The notes under the pieces: generated by a model | The model's input: only the letters and a program-made list of their open reading frames with translations | Database searches by the model: none | What the model was told of the DNA's origin: nothing | Assembly (NCBI GenBank): GCA_020162035.1 | Contig: JAIUNM010000004.1 | Location: 1-64,000, forward strand | Direction: 5' to 3' | Source: Bacteroidota bacterium | Lineage (GTDB): Bacteria > Bacteroidota > Bacteroidia > B-17B0 > Aurantibacillaceae | Length of the DNA: 64,000 nucleotides | Position numbers and translations under genes: made by a program | Shown here: positions 8,704 to 17,491 of the stretch, piece by piece | How the letters are laid out: each line of letters opens with the position of its first letter | Numbering within the stretch: the stretch's first letter is position 1

Positions 8704-9739
8704 AGATAACCAAGAAGTTAGAGAAAATTCTGCCGAAATATTAGAATTGGCAAACTATAAAGTTTTACAAGCAGATAATGGCAAAACTGGAATTGAGTTA
8801 GCACAAAAAACTATTCCCGATTTAATAATTTGTGATATTATGATGCCAGTTTTAGATGGCTATGGTGTAATTCATTTACTTAGTAAAAACGATGCAACAG
8901 CGGGCATTCCTTTTATATTTTTAACCGCTAAAACTGAAAGAAGTGACTTTAGAAAAGGAATGGAATTAGGAGCTGACGATTACATTACAAAACCGTTTGA
9001 TGATGTTGAACTTTTAAATGCAGTAGAAAGTAGATTAAAAAAAATAGATTTAGTTAAATCTAAATTTGAAAAAACTTCAGAAGGATTAAATAAATTTTTA
9101 GATGATGTAAAAAGTTTAGAAGAACTTAAAAAACTATCAAACGAACGAAAAATAAAAAAATTTAAGAAAAAAGAAATAATTTTTAGCGAAGGCAACACCC
9201 CTACATATTTATATTTTTTAAATAAAGGCAAAGCTAAAAGTGTAAAATTGCATGAGTATGGTAAAGAATTAATTACCAATTTAATTGCTGAAGGTGAGTT
9301 TTTTGGATACATTACTTTATTAGAAAATACAGATTACACAGAAACCGTTGAATGTATGGAAGATTGCGAAGTTGTGTGTATTCCTAAAGAAGACTTTTTT
9401 AATTTAATATATAATAATACAGCTGTAATGAAACGCTTTATTAAAATGTTAAGTAACGATGTTTTAGATAAAGAAGAACAATTAATTAAATTAGCTTACA
9501 GTTCAGTTAGAAAACGGACTGCCGAAGCCTTAATTTTACTCGAAAATAGATATAAAAAAGATAACGAAACTAAATTTTCTATTTCAATAAGTAGAGAGGA
9601 TTTAGCTAATATGGTTGGAACAGCAACCGAATCGTTAATAAGAACGTTAAGCGAATTTAAAGAAGATAAATTAGTTGAGATTAAAGGTAGTAACATTACC
9701 ATTTTAGATTCCGAAAAAATTAGAAAAATGAAATTGTAA
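8681..9739 (+). CDS. Response regulator with receiver, cNMP-binding and CRP/FNR helix-turn-helix domains
   Basis: A 352-residue regulator fusing three modules. The receiver (1-120) has phospho-acceptor Asp52 in ICDIMMPVLDG plus Thr82 and Lys104. A cyclic-nucleotide-binding-like beta-roll follows (about 155-255). A C-terminal CRP-type helix-turn-helix (about 285-345) has a recognition helix reading TATESLIRTLSEFK. The Glu and Arg used by CRP/FNR to read TGA half-sites are kept. It lacks the N-terminal four-Cys cluster of true FNR, but the beta-roll carries an unusual C-x3-C-x3-C (ECMEDCEVVC). It probably receives phosphate from the overlapping kinase and binds the box at 7361-7374. Confidence 0.93.
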   Translation: MKTILLIEDNQEVRENSAEILELANYKVLQADNGKTGIELAQKTIPDLIICDIMMPVLDGYGVIHLLSKNDATAGIPFIFLTAKTERSDFRKGMELGADDYITKPFDDVELLNAVESRLKKIDLVKSKFEKTSEGLNKFLDDVKSLEELKKLSNERKIKKFKKKEIIFSEGNTPTYLYFLNKGKAKSVKLHEYGKELITNLIAEGEFFGYITLLENTDYTETVECMEDCEVVCIPKEDFFNLIYNNTAVMKRFIKMLSNDVLDKEEQLIKLAYSSVRKRTAEALILLENRYKKDNETKFSISISREDLANMVGTATESLIRTLSEFKEDKLVEIKGSNITILDSEKIRKMKL

Positions 9740-9766
9740 TTTGAAAATTAAAAATTTATAAAAACA

Positions 9767-9793
9767 AAAAAGCAACCTTTTAGGTTGCTTTTT
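9767..9793. terminator. Bidirectional intrinsic terminator
   Basis: An AAAAAGCAACC / GGTTGCTTTTT hairpin with a five-base loop lies between the convergent response-regulator and thioredoxin genes. The A-run and T-run on the two sides let it end transcription from both directions. Confidence 0.85.
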
Positions 9794-9812
9794 AAATTTG
9801 GTGAGTTTTATT

Positions 9813-10130
9813 TTATAATTGTGCGTCTAATTTACTAGCTAAAGTAGCTTTTGGCACTACGCCTACTTGCTTATCAACTATTTGACCATTTTTAAAATAT
9901 AAAATTGTTGGAATATTTCTAATTCCATAATTGGCGCTAATGTTTGAGTTTAAATCAACATTTACTTTTCCAACTAATGCTTTACCTTCGTATTCTTTAG
10001 CCATTTCTTCAACTACAGGTCCTACCATTCTACATGGGCCGCACCATTCTGCCCAAAAATCAACTAAAACTGGTTTGTCGCTTTTTAATACTAACTCTTC
10101 AAAGTTAGCGTCTGTAAATTCTAATGCCAT
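9813..10130 (-). CDS. trxA: Thioredoxin
   Basis: A 105-residue classical cytoplasmic thioredoxin, reduced by thioredoxin reductase and used as a general disulfide reductant. The active site WCGPC is at residues 29-33 (Cys30, Cys33). The cis-proline segment IRNIPTILYFKNG and the conserved DFWAEWC start are present. There is no signal peptide, so it is not an exported thiol oxidoreductase. It appears monocistronic, with a terminator directly downstream at 9767-9793. Confidence 0.96.
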   Translation of the reverse strand: MALEFTDANFEELVLKSDKPVLVDFWAEWCGPCRMVGPVVEEMAKEYEGKALVGKVNVDLNSNISANYGIRNIPTILYFKNGQIVDKQVGVVPKATLASKLDAQL

Positions 10131-10212
10131 AATTTTGTGTGTTTAATATTTAGGTTAAAAATAATTTTAAATTTTTAATACAAATGCAAATTAAAGTAAA
10201 CAATTTAATATT

Positions 10213-12801
10213 TTAACTAACAATAACATCATTCTTTTTATGTTTATAAAGTGAAAAACCAACAATAGCAATTAAAAGTATAGAACCTATTAATGCAAAC
10301 GTATTTCCTTTATAATATGTATTTGGTTCAAATTTAAATATTACAGTGCTTTTACCTGATTTTATAGGCAACCCTCTCAACACATAATCTACTTGAGCAT
10401 GTGGTGTTAAATTTCCATTAACATAACAATTCCAACCTTTTGGGTAATAAATTTCGGAAAAAACAATAAAATTATCAGAAACTGAGTTACATTCATATGT
10501 TAATTGATTGGGTTCATATGCTGTTAATGTTATTGAACCATCTGCATTATAATTATTTTTTAATCCTAATTCTGATTTAAATTTTTCATTAAGTACAGCT
10601 GTTGATTTAGTGTTTATTTTTCCTAAAGCAACAATTTCACTGTCCGCACTATTTACAAATTTTAAATTTTTCACAAACCAAGCTGCACCATTTGCTTGTT
10701 TGTTTTCTAGTGGTATTTCAGTTCTTTGTTCGCCTCCACCTGGAATAATAAAATATTTTGTGTTTAACATGTTAATTATGTTTAATTGAGCCATTAACGC
10801 AGTTAACGCACTATCGCTTGCAAAAGCTTTACCAGCATTGCTTCTAAAAAAACCAATTTCGCCAGCGCCATTGTTTGGCATTAAATGAAAATCGATTAAC
10901 TCTTGAAAACGCTTTAATTTTGCACCATGGTAACCACCAATAGATTTATGGTAATACGAAGTTTGCGCATCGTTAAATGTATTTAAGGTTAAGTTTAAAA
11001 CTCTATACCCTAGCGTTTTGTCTTTTAAAATTTCTTCATCAGCAAGTGTTTTAGCTTGAACACTTTGTTCATTTTCTTGTTTCGAAATAAATGATTTGTC
11101 ATTTAAGTATCTATTATCAACCGACCACAAATCAATAACCACAAAAATTCCTAAAGCTGCAAAAAGCATTTCTTTTTTAATTTTATTACTTAAATACAAG
11201 TAAATAGATGCAAAACCTAACAAAATAAAAATTAAAGAACGTAAAGCATCACTTTTAAAAATTTCCATTCTAGCGTTTTCTAATTGCGGCATTAAATCAG
11301 TAACATAGGGTCTTACTTGCGCTTCAGGGTTTCCACCTTGCACATATTGATTAATCATAATTTCAGCTTCGTTTTGAGCTGAAAAAGAATTTATTACAGT
11401 TGGTGCTATGTAACCAATTGCACAAAAACCACCAATAACAACTAAACTAACAAAAAGCAATGTTTTAATTTTAAACGATTTTTTTAAAAGTCTTAATTCT
11501 ACTAATTCATCTAAACTTTTAAATTTGATAAGTTCATTAATAGTAAGTATTGCAAGTAAGGGCAAAGTTAATTCAGCAACTATTAATATCATTGAAACAG
11601 CTCTAAATTTATTATATCCAGGTACAAAATCCATAAAAAAATTAGTTAGTCCCATAAAATTGCTTCCCCACCCAAGTGCAATAGTTAATATTGTTGCAAA
11701 AAACAAAGGCCATTTAATTGAGTTTTTAACTATTAACATACCTAAAAAACAAAGGAAAATTAAAATGGCACCAATGTAAACAGGGCCACTTGTAAATGGT
11801 TGATCTCCAAAATAAGCATTACTATTAGCAACTGCTTCTTTATAATCTGGGTTTGTTTTTTTTAATGCATTTGGGTATGCTTGTCCTATTGCGCTACTTG
11901 CACCTCCTTTAAAATCTGGAATTAAAAACGTAAATGTTTCTCCTATCCCATAACTCCATTGGGTTGCATAATTTTTATCTAAACCACTTGTTGTATTATT
12001 TTTATTACTTTTTAAATCTGAATCAATTGTAAGTTCTGTTTTGCCACGAGTACTGTATTTACCATATTCTTGAGTAGTCATTATCATTGCAGCATTAGGT
12101 AAAATACCTATAAATGTTCCTAAAATTGCAAAAGCTATTGCTTTAAAAATTGTTTTAGTTTCTTTTGCTTTAAATAATGAAATTATATATCCAAGCGATA
12201 CAATACCAATTAAAATATATCCATAATATGTAATTTGAAAGTGATTGCAATTAATTTGCATACATGTAAATAATGAAACTAAAATTAATCCTAGCCAATA
12301 TTTACCTCTAAACAATAATATAAATCCACCTAATAAGGCTGGTAAATAACCTAAAGCGTTTGCTTTGCTATTATGACCTGCTTCTAAAATAATTAAAAAA
12401 TATGAGCTTAAACCATAGGCAACTGCCCCAATAATAGCTAACCAGGGGTCTATTTTTAAACATAATAACAAAATAAAAAAACCAATAAAATAAAGAAATA
12501 AATATCCTGCAGGTAACGGAATAAATAGTTTAAACACATTATCTAATTTCCCTATATAATTATTTGGATATAATGTGGAAATTAAATATGCTGGCATTCC
12601 ACCAAACATACTATTAGTCCATAATGGTTCAGCTTTTTTAGTGGTTCTATAATCAACAATTTCTTTACTCATGCCTTTGTGGCGCTCAATATCACCTTGT
12701 TTTAGAACTTTACCACTTAAAATTGGTTTAAAATAAAATAATGTAATTGCAGCAAAAATTAAAATTGCAGCAAAATGTGGTATATACTTTTTAAAATCCA
12801 T
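10213..12801 (-). CDS. YfhO-family multi-pass membrane protein
   Basis: An 862-residue integral membrane protein with about a dozen hydrophobic helices in the first ~560 residues. One or two more lie at the very C-terminus, with a large extracytoplasmic C-terminal domain between them. The N-terminal LKQGDIERHKGMSKEI segment after the first helix and the closing domain before the last helix match the YfhO family. Members of this GT-C-like group are implicated in glycosylation of envelope polymers in Firmicutes. The role in Bacteroidota is unknown. Divergent from the nucleotide-sugar cassette at 12933, which may supply a substrate, though this is only a neighbourhood argument. Confidence 0.88.
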   Translation of the reverse strand: MDFKKYIPHFAAILIFAAITLFYFKPILSGKVLKQGDIERHKGMSKEIVDYRTTKKAEPLWTNSMFGGMPAYLISTLYPNNYIGKLDNVFKLFIPLPAGYLFLYFIGFFILLLCLKIDPWLAIIGAVAYGLSSYFLIILEAGHNSKANALGYLPALLGGFILLFRGKYWLGLILVSLFTCMQINCNHFQITYYGYILIGIVSLGYIISLFKAKETKTIFKAIAFAILGTFIGILPNAAMIMTTQEYGKYSTRGKTELTIDSDLKSNKNNTTSGLDKNYATQWSYGIGETFTFLIPDFKGGASSAIGQAYPNALKKTNPDYKEAVANSNAYFGDQPFTSGPVYIGAILIFLCFLGMLIVKNSIKWPLFFATILTIALGWGSNFMGLTNFFMDFVPGYNKFRAVSMILIVAELTLPLLAILTINELIKFKSLDELVELRLLKKSFKIKTLLFVSLVVIGGFCAIGYIAPTVINSFSAQNEAEIMINQYVQGGNPEAQVRPYVTDLMPQLENARMEIFKSDALRSLIFILLGFASIYLYLSNKIKKEMLFAALGIFVVIDLWSVDNRYLNDKSFISKQENEQSVQAKTLADEEILKDKTLGYRVLNLTLNTFNDAQTSYYHKSIGGYHGAKLKRFQELIDFHLMPNNGAGEIGFFRSNAGKAFASDSALTALMAQLNIINMLNTKYFIIPGGGEQRTEIPLENKQANGAAWFVKNLKFVNSADSEIVALGKINTKSTAVLNEKFKSELGLKNNYNADGSITLTAYEPNQLTYECNSVSDNFIVFSEIYYPKGWNCYVNGNLTPHAQVDYVLRGLPIKSGKSTVIFKFEPNTYYKGNTFALIGSILLIAIVGFSLYKHKKNDVIVS

Positions 12802-12886
12802 AGTTTTTATTTATACATAAAAATATTAGCCTATAAATATAATTAATTATAATGCACATTAAAGGCATAATTTCGTCAAATTTTTA

Positions 12887-12916
12887 TTGCAAAAACAGTA
12901 CCTTTTATTAACTTTA
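12887..12916 (+). promoter_or_regulatory. Candidate Bacteroidota promoter for the wbp-like cassette
   Basis: TTG at 12887-12889 and TAACTTTA at 12909-12916 are separated by 19 bp. This fits the -33/-7 pattern TTG-N19-TAnnTTTG with one mismatch. It lies just upstream of the acyltransferase ATG at 12933. Confidence 0.45.
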
Positions 12917-12932
12917 TGCACTTAATTTAAAA

Positions 12933-13511
12933 ATGGATAACACTTTTTATTCGCACCCTTCTGCAATTATAGACGAAGGTTGTAAAATTGGAACTGGTTC
13001 TAAAATATGGCATTTTAGTCACATTATGCCTAACTGTGTTTTAGGTAATAATTGTAACATTGGACAAAATGTAGTTATTTCTCCCGAAGTAGTTTTAGGC
13101 AACAATGTTAAAGTTCAAAATAACGTATCAATATACACTGGTGTAACTTGCGATGATGATGTGTTTTTAGGGCCAAGTATGGTTTTTACAAATGTTATTA
13201 ATCCACGCAGTGCGGTTAATCGCAAAAATCAATACGCAAAAACACATGTTGGGCAAGGTGCAAGTATAGGCGCAAATGCCACTATTGTATGCGGACATAA
13301 TATTGGAAAATTTGCATTTATAGGCGCAGGTGCTGTTGTTACCAAGCATGTGCCTGATTTTGCATTATTGGTTGGTAACCCTGCACGGCAAATTGGATGG
13401 ATGAGTGAATTTGGACATAGGTTAGAGTTTGACGTTAATGGTAAAGCTACCTGTGCTGAAAGTGGGCAAACCTATCAATTAAAAAATAATTTAGTAGAAC
13501 GAATTAGTTAA
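12933..13511 (+). CDS. Left-handed beta-helix N-acetyltransferase (WbpD/WlbB-like)
   Basis: A 192-residue hexapeptide-repeat acyltransferase. Repeats run from about residue 10 to 125 (IGTGSKIWHFSHIM, LGNNCNIGQNVVI, IGANATIVCGHNIGKFAFIGAGAVV). The segment VTKHVPDFALLVGNPARQIGWMS and a C-terminal extension are typical of WbpD/WlbB. Those enzymes acetylate the 3-amino group of UDP-2-acetamido-3-amino-2,3-dideoxyglucuronate. The stop overlaps the next ATG by one base (TAATG), and the two following genes encode other steps of the same pathway. Cytoplasmic. Substrate is inferred from the cassette. Confidence 0.87.
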   Translation: MDNTFYSHPSAIIDEGCKIGTGSKIWHFSHIMPNCVLGNNCNIGQNVVISPEVVLGNNVKVQNNVSIYTGVTCDDDVFLGPSMVFTNVINPRSAVNRKNQYAKTHVGQGASIGANATIVCGHNIGKFAFIGAGAVVTKHVPDFALLVGNPARQIGWMSEFGHRLEFDVNGKATCAESGQTYQLKNNLVERIS

Positions 13512-14542
13512 TGAAAAAAATAAAATTTGCTGTAATTGGTCAAGGTCACATTGGTAAACGCCATGCTGAAATGGTTCGTCGTAACCCTAATTGCGAGTTA
13601 GTTGCTGTGTGCGATGTTCAATCAAAAGATAAACTAGGGTTAGAAAATTTAACCGAAAATTTTTATTCTAATATTGATGATTTATTAAACGCACACCCAG
13701 ATATTGAAGTTGTAAATGTTTGTACGCCTAACGGATTACATGCCGAACATAGTTTAAAAGCCTTACAAAAAAATAAAAATGTAGTAGTTGAAAAACCAAT
13801 GGCATTAAGTAAAGCCGATTGCGAAAAAATTATTTACGAAGCTTTGTCGCATAGTAAAACTGTTTTTTGTGTAATGCAAAATCGCTACTCACCGCCAAGC
13901 GTTTGGTTAAAAGAAATTGTAGACAAAAAAATAATTGGCGATATATACATGGTTCAACTTAATTGTTATTGGAACCGTGATGACCGTTATTATAAAAAAG
14001 GTGGCTGGAAAGGAACTCAAAATTTAGATGGTGGAACTTTATTTACACAATTTAGCCATTGGATAGATATTATGTATTGGGTTTTTGGCGATATTACTAA
14101 TATACAAGCTAAGTTTGCCGATTTTAATCACCAACAAACAACAGCGTTTGAAGATAGTGGTTTTGTAAGTTTTGATTTTGTAAACGGTGGTATGGGAAGT
14201 ATAAATTACAGTACTGCAGTATGGGAAAAAAACTTAGAATCGTCGTTAACTGTTATTGGCAGTAATGGAAGTATAAAAGTTGGCGGACAATACATGGATC
14301 AAATTGAAACGTGTAACATTAAAAATTACACTATGCCAAAATTAGCCGAAACTAACCCTGCTAACGATTACGGCGCATACAAAGGCTCTGCAAATAACCA
14401 CCACAATGTTATAGAAAATGTTGTAGATACATTATCTGGAAAAAATAAAATAACAACCAATGCATTAGAAGGCTTAAAAGTGGTTGATATAATTGAACGC
14501 ATTTATAATTTAAGAACAAACGAAGTTTTAAAAACTTTTTAA
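13511..14542 (+). CDS. Gfo/Idh/MocA oxidoreductase (WbpB/WlbA-like)
   Basis: A 343-residue NAD-dependent dehydrogenase. The N-terminal Rossmann fold has GQGHIGKRHAEMV. The catalytic Lys lies in VVEKPMALS (about residues 93-101), and the active-site region reads GGTLFTQFSHWIDIMYWVFGD. WbpB/WlbA oxidises the 3-OH of UDP-GlcNAc-uronate with NAD recycled by 2-oxoglutarate. The flanking acetyltransferase and UDP-sugar 6-dehydrogenase support this substrate. No aminotransferase (WbpE/WlbC) is adjacent, so the pathway is incomplete locally. Confidence 0.87.
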   Translation: MKKIKFAVIGQGHIGKRHAEMVRRNPNCELVAVCDVQSKDKLGLENLTENFYSNIDDLLNAHPDIEVVNVCTPNGLHAEHSLKALQKNKNVVVEKPMALSKADCEKIIYEALSHSKTVFCVMQNRYSPPSVWLKEIVDKKIIGDIYMVQLNCYWNRDDRYYKKGGWKGTQNLDGGTLFTQFSHWIDIMYWVFGDITNIQAKFADFNHQQTTAFEDSGFVSFDFVNGGMGSINYSTAVWEKNLESSLTVIGSNGSIKVGGQYMDQIETCNIKNYTMPKLAETNPANDYGAYKGSANNHHNVIENVVDTLSGKNKITTNALEGLKVVDIIERIYNLRTNEVLKTF

Positions 14543-14543
14543 T

Positions 14544-15836
14544 ATGGGAATTTACACTAAAATTTTAAAAAAAGAATCAACTATTGCAGTAATTGGCTTA
14601 GGATACGTGGGTTTACCAATTGCATTAGCATTTGCTAAAAAAGTAAAAGTTATTGGTTTTGATATTAATGAGGCTCGTGTTAAACTAATGCAAAAAGGCA
14701 TTGACCCCAGTAACGAATTAGTAAAAGATGATTTTAAAAAATCTGACATTACGTTTACGCATAAATTAGAAGATTTAAAAAAAGCAAACTTCTTTATTGT
14801 TGCTGTTCCAACTCCAATTGATGAACACAATTTACCAGATTTAAAACCTTTAATTGGCGCAAGTACAACAGTTGGTAAAGTATTAAAAAAAGGAGATTAT
14901 GTAGTTTACGAATCTACAGTTTACCCTGGTTGTACCGAAGATGATTGTGTGCCAGTTTTAGAACAACATTCTAAATTAAAATTTGGAAAAGATTTTAAAG
15001 TTGGATACTCGCCAGAGCGTATAAACCCAGGTGATAAAGAACACACCATTACAAAAATTTTAAAAATTGTAAGCGGTTGCGATAAAGAAAGTTTAGAAGA
15101 AATTAGTAAGGTTTACGAAATAATTGTTGAACCTGGCACTCATAAAGCTTCATCTATTAAAGTTGCCGAAGCTGCTAAAATTATTGAGAATACTCAACGC
15201 GATGTAAACATTGCATTAATGAACGAATTATCAATCATTTTTAATAAAATGAACATAAATACGTTTGATGTTTTAGAAGCTGCAGGTACTAAATGGAATT
15301 TTTTAAAGTTTTTCCCAGGCTTAGTTGGCGGGCATTGTATTGGTGTTGACCCATATTACTTAACGCATAAAGCCGAAAGTTTAGGTTACCATGCAAGAGT
15401 AATAAATAGTGGTCGTTATGTAAACGACAGTATGGGTTTTTATGTTGCAAAAAACATAGTTAAAAAAATAATTGCTGCAGGTAAAAACATTTCTAAATCA
15501 AAAGTATTGGTTATGGGCGCAACATTTAAAGAAGATGTGAGTGATATAAGGAATAGCAAAGTTGCCGATATTGTAAAAGAATTAAAAAGTTTTGGCGTTA
15601 AAGTAGAAATTGTTGACCCACACGCAGACTCTAACGAATTAAAACACGAATATGGATTTGGTTTAAATAAATTAGGTAAAAACTACGATGGTATAATTAT
15701 TGCAGTAAACCACAAAGAATACAAATGTCTTGATGAAAAATATTTTAAAAGCATCTTATCAAACAAGGGTGTGTTAGTTGATGTTAAAGGTATGTACCGT
15801 GGTAAAATGAAAGGCTTAACTTATTGGAGTTTGTAA
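14544..15836 (+). CDS. UDP-HexNAc 6-dehydrogenase (WbpA/WbpO/TviB-like)
   Basis: A 430-residue nucleotide-sugar dehydrogenase with three regions: an NAD-binding domain (VIGLGYVGLPIALAF, about 15-29), a central dimerisation domain, and a C-terminal UDP-sugar domain. The catalytic Cys is in GLVGGHCIGVDPYYLTHKAE, a form common to UDP-GlcNAc/GalNAc dehydrogenases. It oxidises C6 of a UDP-N-acetylhexosamine to the uronate. It begins one base after the stop of the WbpB-like gene. Sequence alone does not separate GlcNAc from GalNAc specificity; the neighbours favour UDP-GlcNAc. Confidence 0.9.
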   Translation: MGIYTKILKKESTIAVIGLGYVGLPIALAFAKKVKVIGFDINEARVKLMQKGIDPSNELVKDDFKKSDITFTHKLEDLKKANFFIVAVPTPIDEHNLPDLKPLIGASTTVGKVLKKGDYVVYESTVYPGCTEDDCVPVLEQHSKLKFGKDFKVGYSPERINPGDKEHTITKILKIVSGCDKESLEEISKVYEIIVEPGTHKASSIKVAEAAKIIENTQRDVNIALMNELSIIFNKMNINTFDVLEAAGTKWNFLKFFPGLVGGHCIGVDPYYLTHKAESLGYHARVINSGRYVNDSMGFYVAKNIVKKIIAAGKNISKSKVLVMGATFKEDVSDIRNSKVADIVKELKSFGVKVEIVDPHADSNELKHEYGFGLNKLGKNYDGIIIAVNHKEYKCLDEKYFKSILSNKGVLVDVKGMYRGKMKGLTYWSL

Positions 15837-15860
15837 CATATAAGTTTCAAAATTTTATTT

Positions 15861-16376
15861 ATGACTAAAGAAGAAATAATAAATTCTTTTGTTTTAAATC
15901 ATAACGAAATTTCAAATTATGTTAATAGTTTAATTGAAACTGATTTTATTTTTAAATATAAAGATAAGTGGTCAGCGGGTCAGCAATTAAGCCATGTTTA
16001 CTTAACTTTAGTTCCACTTCAAAAAATATTGCCATTAAAAGAGTTATTAATCCGAAAAAATGGGACATTAAATCGTGAGCCTTGGTCATTTGAAATTTTA
16101 CTTAAAAAGTATTTAAACACATCTCGTAAAGCTCCTGAACAATTTGTTCCATCTGAAATAAAATTTGTAGATAAAAATAAAATTATTACCGATTTAAAAT
16201 CAGTTACAAAACAAATTCAAGAAATTTTAAATTCATATAACGACGAAGAATTTAAATCTATCGTAATTCCACACCCATTGCTTGGAAAAATATCAATTCA
16301 AGAATTATTTTATTTAATGAGTTACCACCCATTACATCATAAAAATAATGCTATTCAAAATTTAAAAAATAAATAA
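15861..16376 (+). CDS. DinB-superfamily protein
   Basis: A 171-residue four-helix DinB-like protein. The probable metal-binding histidines are in the WSAGQQLSHVY segment (about residue 46) and in the C-terminal SYHPLHHKNNAIQNL motif, the usual DinB_2 positions. Members include bacillithiol transferases and DNA-damage-inducible proteins, but most have no known substrate. The gene follows the nucleotide-sugar cassette by 24 bp and converges on era with a 9-bp gap. Any functional link with the cassette is unproven. Confidence 0.75.
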   Translation: MTKEEIINSFVLNHNEISNYVNSLIETDFIFKYKDKWSAGQQLSHVYLTLVPLQKILPLKELLIRKNGTLNREPWSFEILLKKYLNTSRKAPEQFVPSEIKFVDKNKIITDLKSVTKQIQEILNSYNDEEFKSIVIPHPLLGKISIQELFYLMSYHPLHHKNNAIQNLKNK

Positions 16377-16385
16377 TAAAAATTT

Positions 16386-17258
16386 TTAATACCCAAATTG
16401 GCTTAATCTTTTTTCGTTAGCGCGCCAATCTTTATCTACTTTTACAAACAATTCTAAAAACACTTTATTGCCAAAAAATGCTTCTAAATCTTTTCGAGCT
16501 TCTGTACCAACTTTTTTAAGCGCAGCGCCTTTATTACCAATAATTATTCCTTTTTGGCTATCGCGTTCAACCAAAATATCGCATTGTATTTTAATTACAT
16601 TTCCTTCATCTTTAAAGCTATTTGTAATTACCTCTACACTATAAGGAATTTCTTTTTTATAATTTAATAATATTTTTTCGCGAATAATTTCGCAAACAAA
16701 AAAACGTTCGGGTTTATCAGTAAGTTCAGATTTATCGTAAAACGCAGCGCTTTGTGGTAAAAGTTTAATTATTTTTGTAAGCACCAAATCTAAATTAAAT
16801 TTATTTAAGGCAGATATTGGTAATATTTCGGCATTAGGTATTTTTTTGTGCCATTGTTCAACTTTTTCTTCAATTTTTTCTTGAGTAGAAATATCTAATT
16901 TGTTTATTAAAATAAGTACGGGCGTTTTTGTTTTATTTAATTTTTCAATATAAGCTTCATCTAATTTAATATCTTCAAAAACATCGGTAATTAGCAAAAA
17001 AACATCAGCATCACTAAATGCTGTAACTACAAATTGCATCATTTTTTCTTGCAATTTATATAGTGGTTTTATTATTCCTGGTGTGTCGCTAAAAACAATT
17101 TGGTAATCATCTCCACTTACAATACCCATAATTCTATGTCTTGTGGTTTGAGCTTTTGATGTTATTATGCTTAATTTTTCGCCAACTAAAGCATTCATTA
17201 AAGTTGATTTACCTACATTAGGGCAACCTATTATATTTACAAAACCAGATTTATGCAT
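16386..17258 (-). CDS. era: GTPase Era
   Basis: A 290-residue ribosome-assembly GTPase that binds 16S rRNA near its 3' end. The N-terminal GTPase domain has G1 GCPNVGKSTLM (residues 11-21), switch region TTRHRIMGI, G3 DTPG and G4 NKLD. The C-terminal KH domain contains GIIIGNKGAALKKVGTEARKDLE. Length is normal. It stands alone between rpoC and the DinB-like gene. Confidence 0.97.
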   Translation of the reverse strand: MHKSGFVNIIGCPNVGKSTLMNALVGEKLSIITSKAQTTRHRIMGIVSGDDYQIVFSDTPGIIKPLYKLQEKMMQFVVTAFSDADVFLLITDVFEDIKLDEAYIEKLNKTKTPVLILINKLDISTQEKIEEKVEQWHKKIPNAEILPISALNKFNLDLVLTKIIKLLPQSAAFYDKSELTDKPERFFVCEIIREKILLNYKKEIPYSVEVITNSFKDEGNVIKIQCDILVERDSQKGIIIGNKGAALKKVGTEARKDLEAFFGNKVFLELFVKVDKDWRANEKRLSQFGY

Positions 17259-17461
17259 TTGTTAAATACAAAAGTACATAAAATCTAAGTTTAAGTTAAA
17301 TTTAAGTTGTTTAAGAGTAAAAATAATCTATTAGAAAATGAGGTTTATATTATTTTATACAATAAAAAGATTTTGAAATTGTGATTTTAAATCAAAATGT
17401 AAGCTTGATTTTTATTGTGTTGACTTTCTATTTAAATTTTAAAATTAAATTCTAATTAAAC

Positions 17462-17487
17462 AAAAAGCCCCGATAAATCGGGGCTTT
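17462..17487 (-). terminator. Intrinsic terminator of the rpoBC operon
   Basis: A perfect hairpin AAAAGCCCCGAT-AA-ATCGGGGCTTTT lies four bases past the rpoC stop on the minus strand. It is GC-rich with a T-run, the strongest terminator in the window. It ends the long tRNA-tuf-secE-nusG-rpl-rpoBC operon. Confidence 0.93.
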
Positions 17488-17491
17488 TAAA

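Noticed and set aside
17382..17396. TGATTTTAAATCA-like palindrome upstream of era
   Set aside because: The half-sites are separated by five bases rather than four and the left half is GTGAT. No link to the regulator's targets is evident.
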